In this document: piece after piece, positions 16,208-23,154 of the stretch
How positions within the stretch are numbered: the stretch's first letter is position 1
Layout of the letters: each line of letters starts with the position of its first letter
Assembly: GCA_017436785.1 (NCBI GenBank)
Contig: JAFSCK010000017.1
Coordinates: 16,022 to 80,021, forward strand
Source of the DNA: Oscillospiraceae bacterium
GTDB lineage: Bacteria > Bacillota > Clostridia > Oscillospirales > Oscillospiraceae
Length of the DNA stretch: 64,000 nt
Direction of reading: 5' to 3'
Made by a program: the position numbers and the translations under genes
The notes under the pieces: generated by a model
Seen by the model: the letters and a program-made list of their open reading frames with translations, nothing else
Databases searched by the model: none
Told to the model about the DNA's origin: nothing

Positions 16208-16236
16208 AGTCTAATGCAAACTTCCTGCAAAGTCAA
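16208..16236 (-). promoter_or_regulatory. Promoter of the second LacI gene
   Basis: On the minus strand: TTGACT (16236-16231), 17 bp, TAGACT (16213-16208). The spacer contains two TTTGCA half sites resembling the palindrome at 16376-16403. Confidence 0.65.
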
Positions 16237-16348
16237 TGGAAATTGCAGCAACAGAAGATTGCAAACCTGTGAAAATGAAGGAAAATTAAAGAAAAAAACT
16301 GCGGCGCTTGTATAAAATGTAGAATCCAGTGGAAAAAGAAAAAAAGAC

Positions 16349-16403
16349 TTGAAATTGCGATGCAAATATTGTATGTTAGTTGCAGAAAGATTTCTGCAAC
16401 TAA
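16349..16403 (+). promoter_or_regulatory. Promoter with overlapping palindromic operator
   Basis: TTGAAA (16349-16354), 17 bp, TATGTT (16372-16377). A perfect palindrome covers 16376-16403 (half site TTAGTTGCAGAAA, centre GA), so it overlaps the -10 box and the transcription start. This is the classical position of a LacI-family repressor site. The rest of the 16178-16463 gap is AT-rich with more TTGCA half sites. Confidence 0.65.
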
Positions 16404-16463
16404 TGTTGCGGTTCAGGAATGAAAGCGGTCAAAATTACTTTCACGCAGAATGAGGAGCTGCCT

Positions 16464-17012
16464 ATGAAAATGGAAGCAACACAGACCTTTTCCGGTATCG
16501 CCTATGATCCCGGTTTCTTTCAGGAAAAGATGGGACAGGCACGGAAATGGCTGGTTCAGAACGGGGAACAGTTTGGTCCCGAACGGATGTCGGACCCCTG
16601 TCAGATCGATTTGGGTATGTTGGTCCGTGACGGCGTGTTATATCCCGAGGAGTGGTCCTGCATGTCCTTTTGCATGGATGAGGATACCGATCCGGAGGAA
16701 TTGCGGCAGGATCAGGATATCCTGCTGACCATGGCCTACGAGCGCAGTAACATTGCGCAGGATCCTCGGTTTCAGCAATTTTTGCAGGAAAATCAAAGCT
16801 GGTTGGAGGAATACTCCCTATTTTTGGCGCTGGACCGTTTTTTCTGCGGCATCCACTGGCAGAATTGGCCGGAGGATATTCGCCGGCGCTACGGCTATGC
16901 GCTGGATCATTACCGGCGGGAGCTTTACTTTGACCGGGAATATCAAATGTATTTGCAGTTTCTGTGCGCCCGGCAGCATGCGCTGACCGGAATGGGCACG
17001 GACTTGAAATAA
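16464..17012 (+). CDS. Truncated MalQ-like protein (internal amylomaltase segment only)
   Basis: A 182-residue protein that aligns by eye with residues of the full MalQ upstream: MAYERSNIAQDPRFQQFLQE against KAYERSDVSHNAGFNAFCAE, then WLEEYSLFLALDRFF, WPEDIRRRYGYALDHYR and LYFDREYQMYLQF. It stops before the region carrying the catalytic Asp and Glu, so it cannot be an active GH77 enzyme. It has a proper start (TGAGGAG before the ATG at 16464), its own promoter and a repressor palindrome, which argues against simple decay. It may act as a glucan-binding or decoy protein, or be a relic. Confidence 0.7.
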   Translation: MKMEATQTFSGIAYDPGFFQEKMGQARKWLVQNGEQFGPERMSDPCQIDLGMLVRDGVLYPEEWSCMSFCMDEDTDPEELRQDQDILLTMAYERSNIAQDPRFQQFLQENQSWLEEYSLFLALDRFFCGIHWQNWPEDIRRRYGYALDHYRRELYFDREYQMYLQFLCARQHALTGMGTDLK

Positions 17013-17026
17013 GCGAGGGATCGCCT

Positions 17027-17353
17027 ATGCAGGAGATGCAGAAGGCCGGTATGTACCGGCATTTGGAAAACCGAAGAAGACGGCTGGCACGGGGTGGTAC
17101 GGTCAGCGAATTTGCCGGAGAGCATGATTACTACGGCTTTCACCGGGTAACTGGCGGCTGGGTCTTTCGGGAATGGGCACCGGATGCCCGGAGGATCTAC
17201 CTGACCGGAGAGTTTAACGGCTGGAATCCGGAAAGTGACCCCATGGTGCCTGTAGGAAATGGCAGCTGGGTCCTATACCTGCCCGGAGAGGATACCCTCT
17301 GGGAGACCTGCCGTGTCAAAACCGTGGTGGAACATTACGAAGCCATAGGATAA
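17027..17353 (+). CDS. Lone CBM48 module, N-terminal fragment of a glycogen branching enzyme
   Basis: A 108-residue protein containing only the early-set carbohydrate-binding module found at the N-terminus of GlgB: DYYGFHRVTGGWVFREWAPD, then ARRIYLTGEFNGWNPESDPM and GSWVLYLPGE. The catalytic GH13 barrel is absent and no continuation is visible downstream. It starts at an ATG behind GAGGGA, 14 bases after the truncated MalQ-like gene, so the two form a small operon closed by a hairpin. CBM48 binds alpha-glucans; a role as a glycogen-binding accessory protein is possible, and a pseudogene remnant is the alternative. Confidence 0.7.
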   Translation: MQEMQKAGMYRHLENRRRRLARGGTVSEFAGEHDYYGFHRVTGGWVFREWAPDARRIYLTGEFNGWNPESDPMVPVGNGSWVLYLPGEDTLWETCRVKTVVEHYEAIG

Positions 17354-17400
17354 GATCCCGGGTATGCCATTGCCCGTTGAAGATACTTCCTCTTTCTTGT

Positions 17401-17434
17401 CCAAAGGCCCCCGATGAAAGTCGGGGGCCTTTGG
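17401..17434 (+). terminator. Terminator-like hairpin of the truncated gene pair
   Basis: A 14-bp perfect stem CCAAAGGCCCCCGA (17401-17414) / TCGGGGGCCTTTGG (17421-17434). The T run is short and lies inside the stem end, so efficiency is uncertain. Confidence 0.6.
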
Positions 17435-17474
17435 CATATGGAAAGGTAAAATTGGAATCTGTCAAGCTCTTATT

Positions 17475-17502
17475 GTAGGGCGGGGTCATGACCCCGCCCT
17501 GC
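17475..17502. repeat. GTAGGG-GGGGTCATGACCCC palindrome, copy
   Basis: A near-perfect copy of the 28-base family; the right edge reads CCCTGC instead of CCCTAC. Confidence 0.75.
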
Positions 17503-17561
17503 TGTGATGTATGAAACGCACTGGGAAATACCGGTTTATGATCTTTAGACAGTGTACGGCG

Positions 17562-17593
17562 AAAAAACACCCCGGAAGTAATTCCGGGGTGTT
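17562..17593 (-). terminator. Terminator of the AGE-RpiR unit
   Basis: On the minus strand: AACACCCCGGAA, loop TTAC, TTCCGGGGTGTT, then TTTT, 12 bases after the regulator stop. Confidence 0.9.
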
Positions 17594-17605
17594 GGCATTT
17601 GGGTG

Positions 17606-18454
17606 TCAAACGTGCATACAGGACAGGGCGGAGGCGATACTCTGGATATTTTCCTCACAGCTTTCCCGGTTGCGGTGGAGGTACTCCTGAAACAGCACAT
17701 CCACAACCACCAGCTGAGCGATTTTGGCGGGGACAGATCCAAACTGGAAAGGCCCCTCGTTGGAGCCGCAGCGCAGGACAACGTCTGCCAGCTTGGCTGC
17801 CGGGGATTTGTGGAACCGGGTGATGAGGATGGTACGGATCCCCTTTTCCTTGGCATATTCCAAAATTTGCAGGCCGCTGGTAGTGGCACCGGAGTAGGAA
17901 AAGAGGATGAGGATATCCTCTGTGCGCATGGTTGCAGCGGCAGACATCTGCAGGTGAGAGTCTGCAACAGCATAAAATTTTCCGGTCACAGTGGAGAATA
18001 GATGGGCACATTCCTGCGCCAGCAGCATAGAACCGCCGGAACCGATGCACATGACATGGGAGGCCTGCTCAATAAGCTCCACAGCACGCTGGATCTGCTG
18101 AGGCTCCACCAGATCAACGGTCTGACGGATCGCGTCACTGGCAGTGCGGCCAACCTCCTGACTGCGGCCTAAGGGCGTGTCCTTGGCCTGCTCCTGTACA
18201 GCCGGTGCTGCAGCAGAACGGCGGGCCAGTTCGATCTTAAAGGCGTTGAAGCCCTTCAGCTTCAGACTGCGGCAAAACCGGGAAATGGTGGCCTCTGCCG
18301 TGCCGCATTCGTCTGCCAGCTGGGTGATGGACATGAACTGGACCTGTGTGTGCTGGGTCAAAACATAGTCGGCAACCTTCCGCTCCGCAGCGGTCAGTTG
18401 GTAATAGGAGGCATGGATGCGTTCCAAAATGTCCATGGTATTCTGTTCGTCCAT
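17606..18454 (-). CDS. MurR/RpiR-family regulator with SIS domain
   Basis: A 282-residue regulator. Residues 1-80 carry the RpiR helix-turn-helix (TAAERKVADYVL, MSITQLADECGTAEATIS, RFCRSLKLKGFNAFK). Residues about 110-260 form a sugar-isomerase (SIS) fold that senses phosphosugars (ASHVMCIGSGGSMLLAQE; DILILFSYSGATTSGLQIL). The ribosome site is AAAGGAG. It lies 71 bases downstream of the epimerase gene on the same strand, within a sialic-acid/amino-sugar locus, so ManNAc-6-P or GlcNAc-6-P is a plausible effector (inference). A TGAAA/TTTCA inverted repeat at the epimerase promoter is a candidate site. Confidence 0.92.
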   Translation of the reverse strand: MDEQNTMDILERIHASYYQLTAAERKVADYVLTQHTQVQFMSITQLADECGTAEATISRFCRSLKLKGFNAFKIELARRSAAAPAVQEQAKDTPLGRSQEVGRTASDAIRQTVDLVEPQQIQRAVELIEQASHVMCIGSGGSMLLAQECAHLFSTVTGKFYAVADSHLQMSAAATMRTEDILILFSYSGATTSGLQILEYAKEKGIRTILITRFHKSPAAKLADVVLRCGSNEGPFQFGSVPAKIAQLVVVDVLFQEYLHRNRESCEENIQSIASALSCMHV

Positions 18455-18487
18455 ACCGTGTCTCCTTTCTTCTTAAGGGTATCTAGT

Positions 18488-18516
18488 GTAGGGGCAAGTC
18501 ATTGACCTGCCCCTAT
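18488..18516. repeat. GTAGGGGCAAGTCAT palindrome variant
   Basis: GTAGGGGCA..TGCCCCTAT with centre AGTCATTGACC. It is a divergent member of the GTAGGG-CCCTAC family located between the epimerase and regulator genes. Confidence 0.55.
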
Positions 18517-18525
18517 AGCAGTTAA

Positions 18526-19716
18526 TTACTCGCCAAGGATCTGGGTCATCATCTGATCCACCAGAATCAGGCAGCGGGGGACATGGAAGGGACCCTTAAA
18601 GGTAGAACCCTTGCAGGCAGGCAGGGTGGGCTTGCCATCCCGGCGCAGGTAGCCGTACCACTCGCCGTATTCGTCGGCAAAGTGGGCCTTACAGTAGTCG
18701 AGGATCTGGTAGAAAATGTCCAGATACTTCTCGTCCTTGGTGTCGCGGTAGATCATCATGGAAGCAATCAGGGCCTCGTTGTGGGGCCACCACAGCTTCA
18801 TGTCATGCTCGTAAGCCTCGGGGGGATTGCCCAAGCAGTCCATGAAGTACAGGATGCCGCCGAACTCGTGGTCCCAGCCCTTGGAGAAAGCCATGTCAAA
18901 GACATTGATGGCCTTTTCGTGCAGTTCCTTGTCGCCCATTTCGTTGGCGTAGTCCATCAGGAACCATGCGCACTCGATATCGTGGCCGGGGTTCACCATG
19001 CGGCCCTCGGTAACGTTCAGCCGGGGAGTGCCATCCATGCAGACGCTTTCCAGCGTGCAGCCAAGCTCGGGCTTGACATGATAGTTGAAAATATCAGCCA
19101 CACATTCCTTGGCCCGGGCATCGTACAGTTCCTTCATCTCGGGGTCCACACGCTTCATAACACCGGTGACATTGAGAATGATCATGGGGATGCCCAGAGC
19201 GCGGCCGGTACGGGTGGACTTGGGGCCCATGCCGGTGGGATCGGTCATGCCGTGGTTCAGATTCCAGTACATGTCATAAGCGCGGCGGGCCCGGAGCAGG
19301 TGCTCTTTCTCGCCGGTGATGCCGTAATACTCGGCGTTGGCGATGCAGTAGAAGGCCTCGGAGTAGCAGTAGCGGCGCTGACGCAGGGGAGTGCCGTCAG
19401 CCTCTACGGTGAAGTACAGGCGGCCGTCTGCATCGTGATTGACGCAATGCTCCTCCAGAAAATCGATGCAGCTCTTGGAGAAGGCCAGCCAGTCCTCCCG
19501 GACACCGTAAATATTGCACAGGTAGGCATAGGTCCAGCCGCAGCGGCCCTGCATCCAGACGCTCTTATCGGTGGAATAGACCTGAGCGGTACGGTCTAAG
19601 CAGGTGGTGACACCGCCATGAACATGGTCCCAACCGTTCTTCAGCCAGAAATCGGCAACGTTGCTGAGCTGATTGCGGATCCACTGGCGTTCTGCGAGAA
19701 ACTTTTTACGATCCAT
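18526..19716 (-). CDS. N-acylglucosamine 2-epimerase (AGE/RenBP family)
   Basis: A 396-residue (alpha/alpha)6-barrel epimerase interconverting N-acetylmannosamine and N-acetylglucosamine. Family hallmarks: an N-terminal WLKNGWDHVHGGV, then KSVWMQGRCGWTYAYLCN, GHDIECAWFLMDYA and WWPHNEALIA with the two catalytic histidines, and FHVPRCL at the end. Length is usual. It begins at an ATG behind GGAGGATATTCTT and has its own promoter with an overlapping inverted repeat. With the N-acetylneuraminate lyase at 25159 it would turn sialic acid into GlcNAc before phosphorylation, replacing the usual NanE route. A related sugar substrate (for example mannose or cellobiose) cannot be excluded. Confidence 0.88.
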   Translation of the reverse strand: MDRKKFLAERQWIRNQLSNVADFWLKNGWDHVHGGVTTCLDRTAQVYSTDKSVWMQGRCGWTYAYLCNIYGVREDWLAFSKSCIDFLEEHCVNHDADGRLYFTVEADGTPLRQRRYCYSEAFYCIANAEYYGITGEKEHLLRARRAYDMYWNLNHGMTDPTGMGPKSTRTGRALGIPMIILNVTGVMKRVDPEMKELYDARAKECVADIFNYHVKPELGCTLESVCMDGTPRLNVTEGRMVNPGHDIECAWFLMDYANEMGDKELHEKAINVFDMAFSKGWDHEFGGILYFMDCLGNPPEAYEHDMKLWWPHNEALIASMMIYRDTKDEKYLDIFYQILDYCKAHFADEYGEWYGYLRRDGKPTLPACKGSTFKGPFHVPRCLILVDQMMTQILGE

Positions 19717-19745
19717 AAGAATATCCTCCTATTTTGTTTGTGTAT

Positions 19746-19774
19746 ACTATATCATTTATGAAAATTGATTTCAA
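19746..19774 (-). promoter_or_regulatory. Epimerase promoter with overlapping inverted repeat
   Basis: On the minus strand: TTGAAA (19774-19769), 17 bp, TATAGT (19751-19746). The inverted repeat TGAAAATTGATTTCA (19759-19773) covers the -35 box and resembles RpiR-type operators. This suggests that the linked regulator controls the unit. Confidence 0.65.
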
Positions 19775-19915
19775 TAAAAAACGGATAAAGAGAAAGTTTT
19801 TTTCAGGGGGCGGCATCTCATAACTGGAGGGAATGCCCCTGCAGAAACTTGATTTGCATGGTGACAGAAGGAAAAAACTGTGTTAGAATAGGGAAAAACC
19901 ATTGGAGGTACCGCT

Positions 19916-20542
19916 ATGTTCCGAAACCTTTTCCGTCCCGACAGCCCTTTGATGATCACCATGAATCAGATCACCGACTGCATTTTCCTGAGCCTGTTCT
20001 GGATCTTGGGCTGCTTCCCGGTGGTCACGATAGGGGCCTCCTTTGCGGCGCTGTATGATTCTGTAGTCCATACCTACCGGCAGGGTGATAAGCATGGCTG
20101 GCAGCGGTTTTTGCGGACCTTCCGGGAGAACTGGAAGGCAGGGATCGTGCCGACATTGCTGTTTTTAGCGGTCTTTTCTGCCCTCGTGAAGGGGCTGATC
20201 GCGGTGTGGAACGCCGCAGTCTACGGGAAACTTTCTTGGATGGTGTTCTCCGGTGCCGCCTTTGCAGGGGTGCTGGTGCTGGGGATCCTAAGCGTGCTGT
20301 TTCCGATGCTGTCCCGTTTTGATAATCCGTTGGGTGCGCTGCTGAAAAATACTGTCTTTCTGGCCATGGCAAATCTGCCCCGGACACTGATGCTGGGTAT
20401 TTTGAATGCGGCAGCGGTGCTGCTGTGCGCACGGTATGTATTCCCGCTGTTCTTCCTGCCGGCTCTGGCGGCGCTACTTTCCACCCTGCTCCTTGAGCCC
20501 ATGTTCAGGCCCTATATGCCTGCTGAAAATGCTGCCGAATAA
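19916..20542 (+). CDS. YesL-like membrane protein (DUF624)
   Basis: A 208-residue protein with about five membrane segments. It opens with the YesL pattern (MFRNLFRPDSPLMITMNQIT, then CIFLSLFWILGCFPVVTIGA). Members of this family sit beside carbohydrate ABC importers in Firmicutes, but their function is not established. The start at 19916 follows GGAGGT. It is divergent from the epimerase and upstream of the second importer. The loop of its terminator contains its own stop codon. Confidence 0.85.
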   Translation: MFRNLFRPDSPLMITMNQITDCIFLSLFWILGCFPVVTIGASFAALYDSVVHTYRQGDKHGWQRFLRTFRENWKAGIVPTLLFLAVFSALVKGLIAVWNAAVYGKLSWMVFSGAAFAGVLVLGILSVLFPMLSRFDNPLGALLKNTVFLAMANLPRTLMLGILNAAAVLLCARYVFPLFFLPALAALLSTLLLEPMFRPYMPAENAAE

Positions 20543-20557
20543 CGGCGGCATTTTTTG
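20529..20557 (+). terminator. Terminator overlapping the yesL-like stop codon
   Basis: ATGCTGCCG (20529-20537) pairs with CGGCGGCAT (20543-20551, one G-T pair). The loop AATAA contains the TAA stop, and a run of T follows. Confidence 0.8.
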
Positions 20558-20563
20558 TTTTCC

Positions 20564-20625
20564 TGTCATTGCCAGATGCGCAGCGACGTGGCAATCTCCA
20601 AAATCGAAGGGGTTCGCGATGACAT
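20564..20625. repeat. TGTCATTGC repeat family, short decayed copy
   Basis: TGTCATTGCCAGATGCGCAGC then GACGTGGCAATCTCC, ending GTTCGCGATGACAT. The central part and one arm are missing compared with full copies. Confidence 0.65.
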
Positions 20626-20635
20626 CAAAAATGTT

Positions 20636-21289
20636 TTATTTCACGAGCTGAGGCACAAGCTGGGCCAGGCGCTCTGCCAGCTGGGCATGGCCTTTGCGGG
20701 TCAGGTGCATAAAATCGATCTGGTTAAATTCGCAGCCATTGGCATCCATAAAGTGGCAGCCGATCAGATCGCACTGTTCCTTATAATAATGTGCCAGCTC
20801 CCGGGATTTTTCTACGCAGAGGCTGCCCATGGTAGCGGCAACGGGGCTGCGCAGCATTCCTTCTCCGATGGGGGGCGGGGCTACCACCAGAATATTGGGC
20901 TGCTTTCCACCCCAGCATTCGCAGGATTGCGCCTTCTTTACCAGACGGGCCATACCGATGGCGATGCAGGCGGCGCTGGCATAGAAACGGTCCTTGGTAT
21001 CGTTGGTGCCCAGCATGATGATGAGAAGGTCCACATCCTCATGGCTTTTCAGGCAGGGGTAAATGTAGTTCAGCGCATTGAGACCCTCGTGGATGGGATC
21101 GTCAAAGCAGGTGGTCCGTCCGGACAGGCCCTCTTCGATGACAAGGTATTCCTCACCCAGTGCCTTTTGCAGCAGCCGGGTCCAGCGCTCATTTTCGTTG
21201 AAGCGAATGCCGCCGTCGGCGCAGTCGGCAGGATCAGCGCAGTAGCCGTGGGTGTTGGAATCGCCCACGCAAAGAATGTGTTTTTTCAT
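20636..21289 (-). CDS. SGNH/GDSL hydrolase, possible sialate or carbohydrate O-acetylesterase
   Basis: A 217-residue cytoplasmic SGNH hydrolase. Block I GDSNTHG contains the nucleophilic serine, followed by GLSGRTT, block III GTNDTKD with Asn, and block V DFMHLT with Asp and His. The start follows AAAGGGGG. It sits between the epimerase/YesL genes and the importer of the sialic-acid-type locus, so removal of O-acetyl groups from imported sialic acids is a reasonable but unproven role. Broad arylesterase activity is the alternative. Confidence 0.82.
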   Translation of the reverse strand: MKKHILCVGDSNTHGYCADPADCADGGIRFNENERWTRLLQKALGEEYLVIEEGLSGRTTCFDDPIHEGLNALNYIYPCLKSHEDVDLLIIMLGTNDTKDRFYASAACIAIGMARLVKKAQSCECWGGKQPNILVVAPPPIGEGMLRSPVAATMGSLCVEKSRELAHYYKEQCDLIGCHFMDANGCEFNQIDFMHLTRKGHAQLAERLAQLVPQLVK

Positions 21290-21376
21290 AAGAAAATACC
21301 CCCTTTTGCTTACAGAATATCATGTTTTCAAGATGCGTCAAGGGTGCAGCTTCACTTTCGTCATGTTGCTTAAATT

Positions 21377-21390
21377 TGGAAACGTTTTCT
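21377..21390. promoter_or_regulatory. Candidate cre (CcpA) site
   Basis: TGGAAACGTTTTCT fits the catabolite-responsive element pattern. A second imperfect palindrome, GAAAATTGTTTTC, lies at 21431-21443. Both are just upstream of the second importer promoter, suggesting glucose repression. Confidence 0.55.
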
Positions 21391-21452
21391 TGTGCGAAAT
21401 GGAAAAAATTTTTGGAAAACGTCGCTTCTGGAAAATTGTTTTCTAAAAGCTG

Positions 21453-21481
21453 TTGACATTGCAAAAAGCTTGCTGTAATAT
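21453..21481 (+). promoter_or_regulatory. Promoter of the second sugar importer operon
   Basis: TTGACA (21453-21458), 17 bp, TAATAT (21476-21481). The leader to the start codon is about 130 bases. The 21290-21620 gap is accounted for by the cre-like site, this promoter and the hairpin leader. Confidence 0.8.
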
Positions 21482-21514
21482 AGAAACTGGAAATTGTGGA
21501 AAAAAACGATTTTC

Positions 21515-21588
21515 AAAAAGGGCTAGCCCTTTTTCCATCCTCAAGGTATGAGGATGGATGGAACTCTGGCTTTCACGGCACAAGCCGT
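21515..21588 (+). ncRNA. Three-hairpin transcript leader, candidate structured RNA (copy 2)
   Basis: Hairpin 1 is AAAAAGGGCTAGCCCTTTTT (21515-21534). Hairpin 2 is CCATCCTCA (21535-21543) / TGAGGATGG (21549-21557). The linker is ACTCTGGCTTTCAC (21563-21576). Hairpin 3 is ACGGC (21575-21579) / GCCGT (21584-21588) with an ACAA tetraloop. The order, hairpin-1 core (AAAAGGGC..GCCCTTTT) and linker match copy 1 at 9850, whereas hairpins 2 and 3 differ in sequence but keep complementarity. Confidence 0.6.
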
Positions 21589-21620
21589 AAGCATATCAGA
21601 AAATTCTAGGAGGAAAAACA

Positions 21621-22985
21621 ATGAAGAAGTTTATCGCACTTCTGCTGGCTCTGGCTATGGTCATGTCTCTGGCCGCCTGCTCCGTCGAGAAGGCTGAAGA
21701 GCCCGCACCTACCCAGGCTGCTGCTCCCGAAGCTGCTCCCGAAGCCGCTCCCGAGGCTCCCGCTGCTGCTACCGAAATCACCCTGTGGACCTATCCCATC
21801 GGTGGTTGGGGCACTCAGGAGACCGTCGATGCTCTGATGGCTCAGTTCAAAGCTGACACCGGCATCAAGGTTACCGTTGAGTACCTGACCTACGCTGACG
21901 GCGACGACAAGGTCAACACCGCCATCGAAGGCAATGCTGCTCCCGACCTGATCATGGAAGGTCCCGAGCGTCTGGTCGCCAACTGGGGCGCCAAGGGCAA
22001 GATGGTCAACATCGCTGACCTGTACGACGACACTGACAAGGCTGAGATCAACGCTGCTGCTCTGGCTGCCTGCTTCGCTGACGAGGCTACCGCTTACGAG
22101 TATCCCCTGGTCATGACTGCTCACTGCATGGGCATCAACAAGACCGTCTTTGAGGCTGCCGGTGCCATGGAGCATATCGATGAGGCTACCCACACCTGGA
22201 AGTCCGTTGCTGATTTCGAGGCTGCTATCGCTAAGGTTTACGCTCACACTGGTTCCACCGTCGGCGCTGTCTACTGCGTCGGTCAGGGTGGCGACCAGGG
22301 TACCCGCGCTCTGGTGAACAACCTGAAGGGCGGTACCTTCACCAACCCCGAGCACACCGAGTACACTTGGGGCTCCGAGGAGAACATCGCTGCTCTGAAG
22401 GCTCTGTATGACAATCCCGCCATCGCCTATGATCCCGGCATCGCCGGCGGCGACGAGATCGCTCTGTTCTACAACGGCACTCTGAACGTTGCCTTCTGCT
22501 GGAACATCGCTCAGCAGCTGAACCCCAACACCGCTAACACCGGCGCTGGCAAGACCCTGAACGGCGACGACATCATGTTCATGGCATTCCCCTCCGACAC
22601 CACTCCTGCACTGCAGGGCGGTATCTGGGGCTTCGGCATCTTCGACAATGGCAATGCTGCCAAGATCGACGCTGCCAAGACCTTCATCAAGTACTTCTGT
22701 GACTCCGCTGCTACCGCTGACGCTGTCAAGGCTGCCAGCTATTTCGCAGTCCGCGACACCGCTGAAGGTGCAGATCTGTCCAACATCTGGGCTGACAACG
22801 CTATCATGGCTGAGTACAATGTCCTGATGCCTCTGCTGGGTGACTACTACCAGGTTACCACTGGCTGGGCTGAGGCTCGTACCGCATGGTGGAACATGCT
22901 GCAGCAGGTTGGCGCTTCCGACGGCTCCGTCGAGGCTATCCAGGCAGCTGTTGATACCTACGTCAACCAGGCTAACGGCAAGTAA
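21621..22985 (+). CDS. ABC transporter substrate-binding lipoprotein of the sialic-acid-type locus
   Basis: A 454-residue family-1 solute-binding protein. The signal MKKFIALLLALAMVMSLAAC ends at lipobox Cys20, and a repetitive APEAAPEAA linker precedes the mature domain (ITLWTYPIGGWGTQETVDAL; DLIMEGPERLV; LQGGIWGFGIF). Because N-acetylneuraminate lyase and the epimerase are linked, the ligand is probably a sialic acid or anhydro-sialic acid, as in the Ruminococcus gnavus-type ABC importer. This is inference from context. Codon use is strongly biased (GCT for Ala), as in the other binding-protein gene. Confidence 0.88.
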   Translation: MKKFIALLLALAMVMSLAACSVEKAEEPAPTQAAAPEAAPEAAPEAPAAATEITLWTYPIGGWGTQETVDALMAQFKADTGIKVTVEYLTYADGDDKVNTAIEGNAAPDLIMEGPERLVANWGAKGKMVNIADLYDDTDKAEINAAALAACFADEATAYEYPLVMTAHCMGINKTVFEAAGAMEHIDEATHTWKSVADFEAAIAKVYAHTGSTVGAVYCVGQGGDQGTRALVNNLKGGTFTNPEHTEYTWGSEENIAALKALYDNPAIAYDPGIAGGDEIALFYNGTLNVAFCWNIAQQLNPNTANTGAGKTLNGDDIMFMAFPSDTTPALQGGIWGFGIFDNGNAAKIDAAKTFIKYFCDSAATADAVKAASYFAVRDTAEGADLSNIWADNAIMAEYNVLMPLLGDYYQVTTGWAEARTAWWNMLQQVGASDGSVEAIQAAVDTYVNQANGK

Positions 22986-23021
22986 GCCATAGGCTTAATT
23001 GATAACAGATAACTAAACAAG

Positions 23022-23053
23022 CGCCCCTTCCCGTCAAAAGGGGAGGGGCGTTA
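23022..23053 (+). terminator. Intra-operon terminator after the binding-protein gene
   Basis: CGCCCCTTCCC (23022-23032) pairs with GGGGAGGGGCG (23040-23050, one G-T pair), followed by a weak TTAAGGTTT tail. It has the same position as in the maltodextrin operon. Confidence 0.65.
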
Positions 23054-23085
23054 AGGTTTACAAAGTTTGGTAATGGAATTCTTCC

Positions 23086-23109
23086 AGGGGTGGGAGCAAG
23101 CCCCGCCCT
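23086..23109. repeat. Decayed GTAGGG-CCCTAC palindrome
   Basis: CAGGGGTGGGAGCAAGCCCCGCCCTG, a weak relative of the 28-base palindrome family, between the binding-protein and permease genes. Confidence 0.45.
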
Positions 23110-23154
23110 GATAATGACTTTGGTTGGAATATCCTTGAGAGGAGGATCAATCCC

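Noticed and set aside
17354-17600. A frameshifted remainder of the branching enzyme after the CBM48 gene
   Set aside because: No GH13 motif is seen in any frame; the region holds a hairpin, a repeat and the regulator terminator.
21290-21452. A small gene between the SGNH hydrolase and the importer promoter
   Set aside because: The short frames there lack ribosome sites and overlap the cre-like palindromes and promoter; the sequence is AT-rich regulatory DNA.
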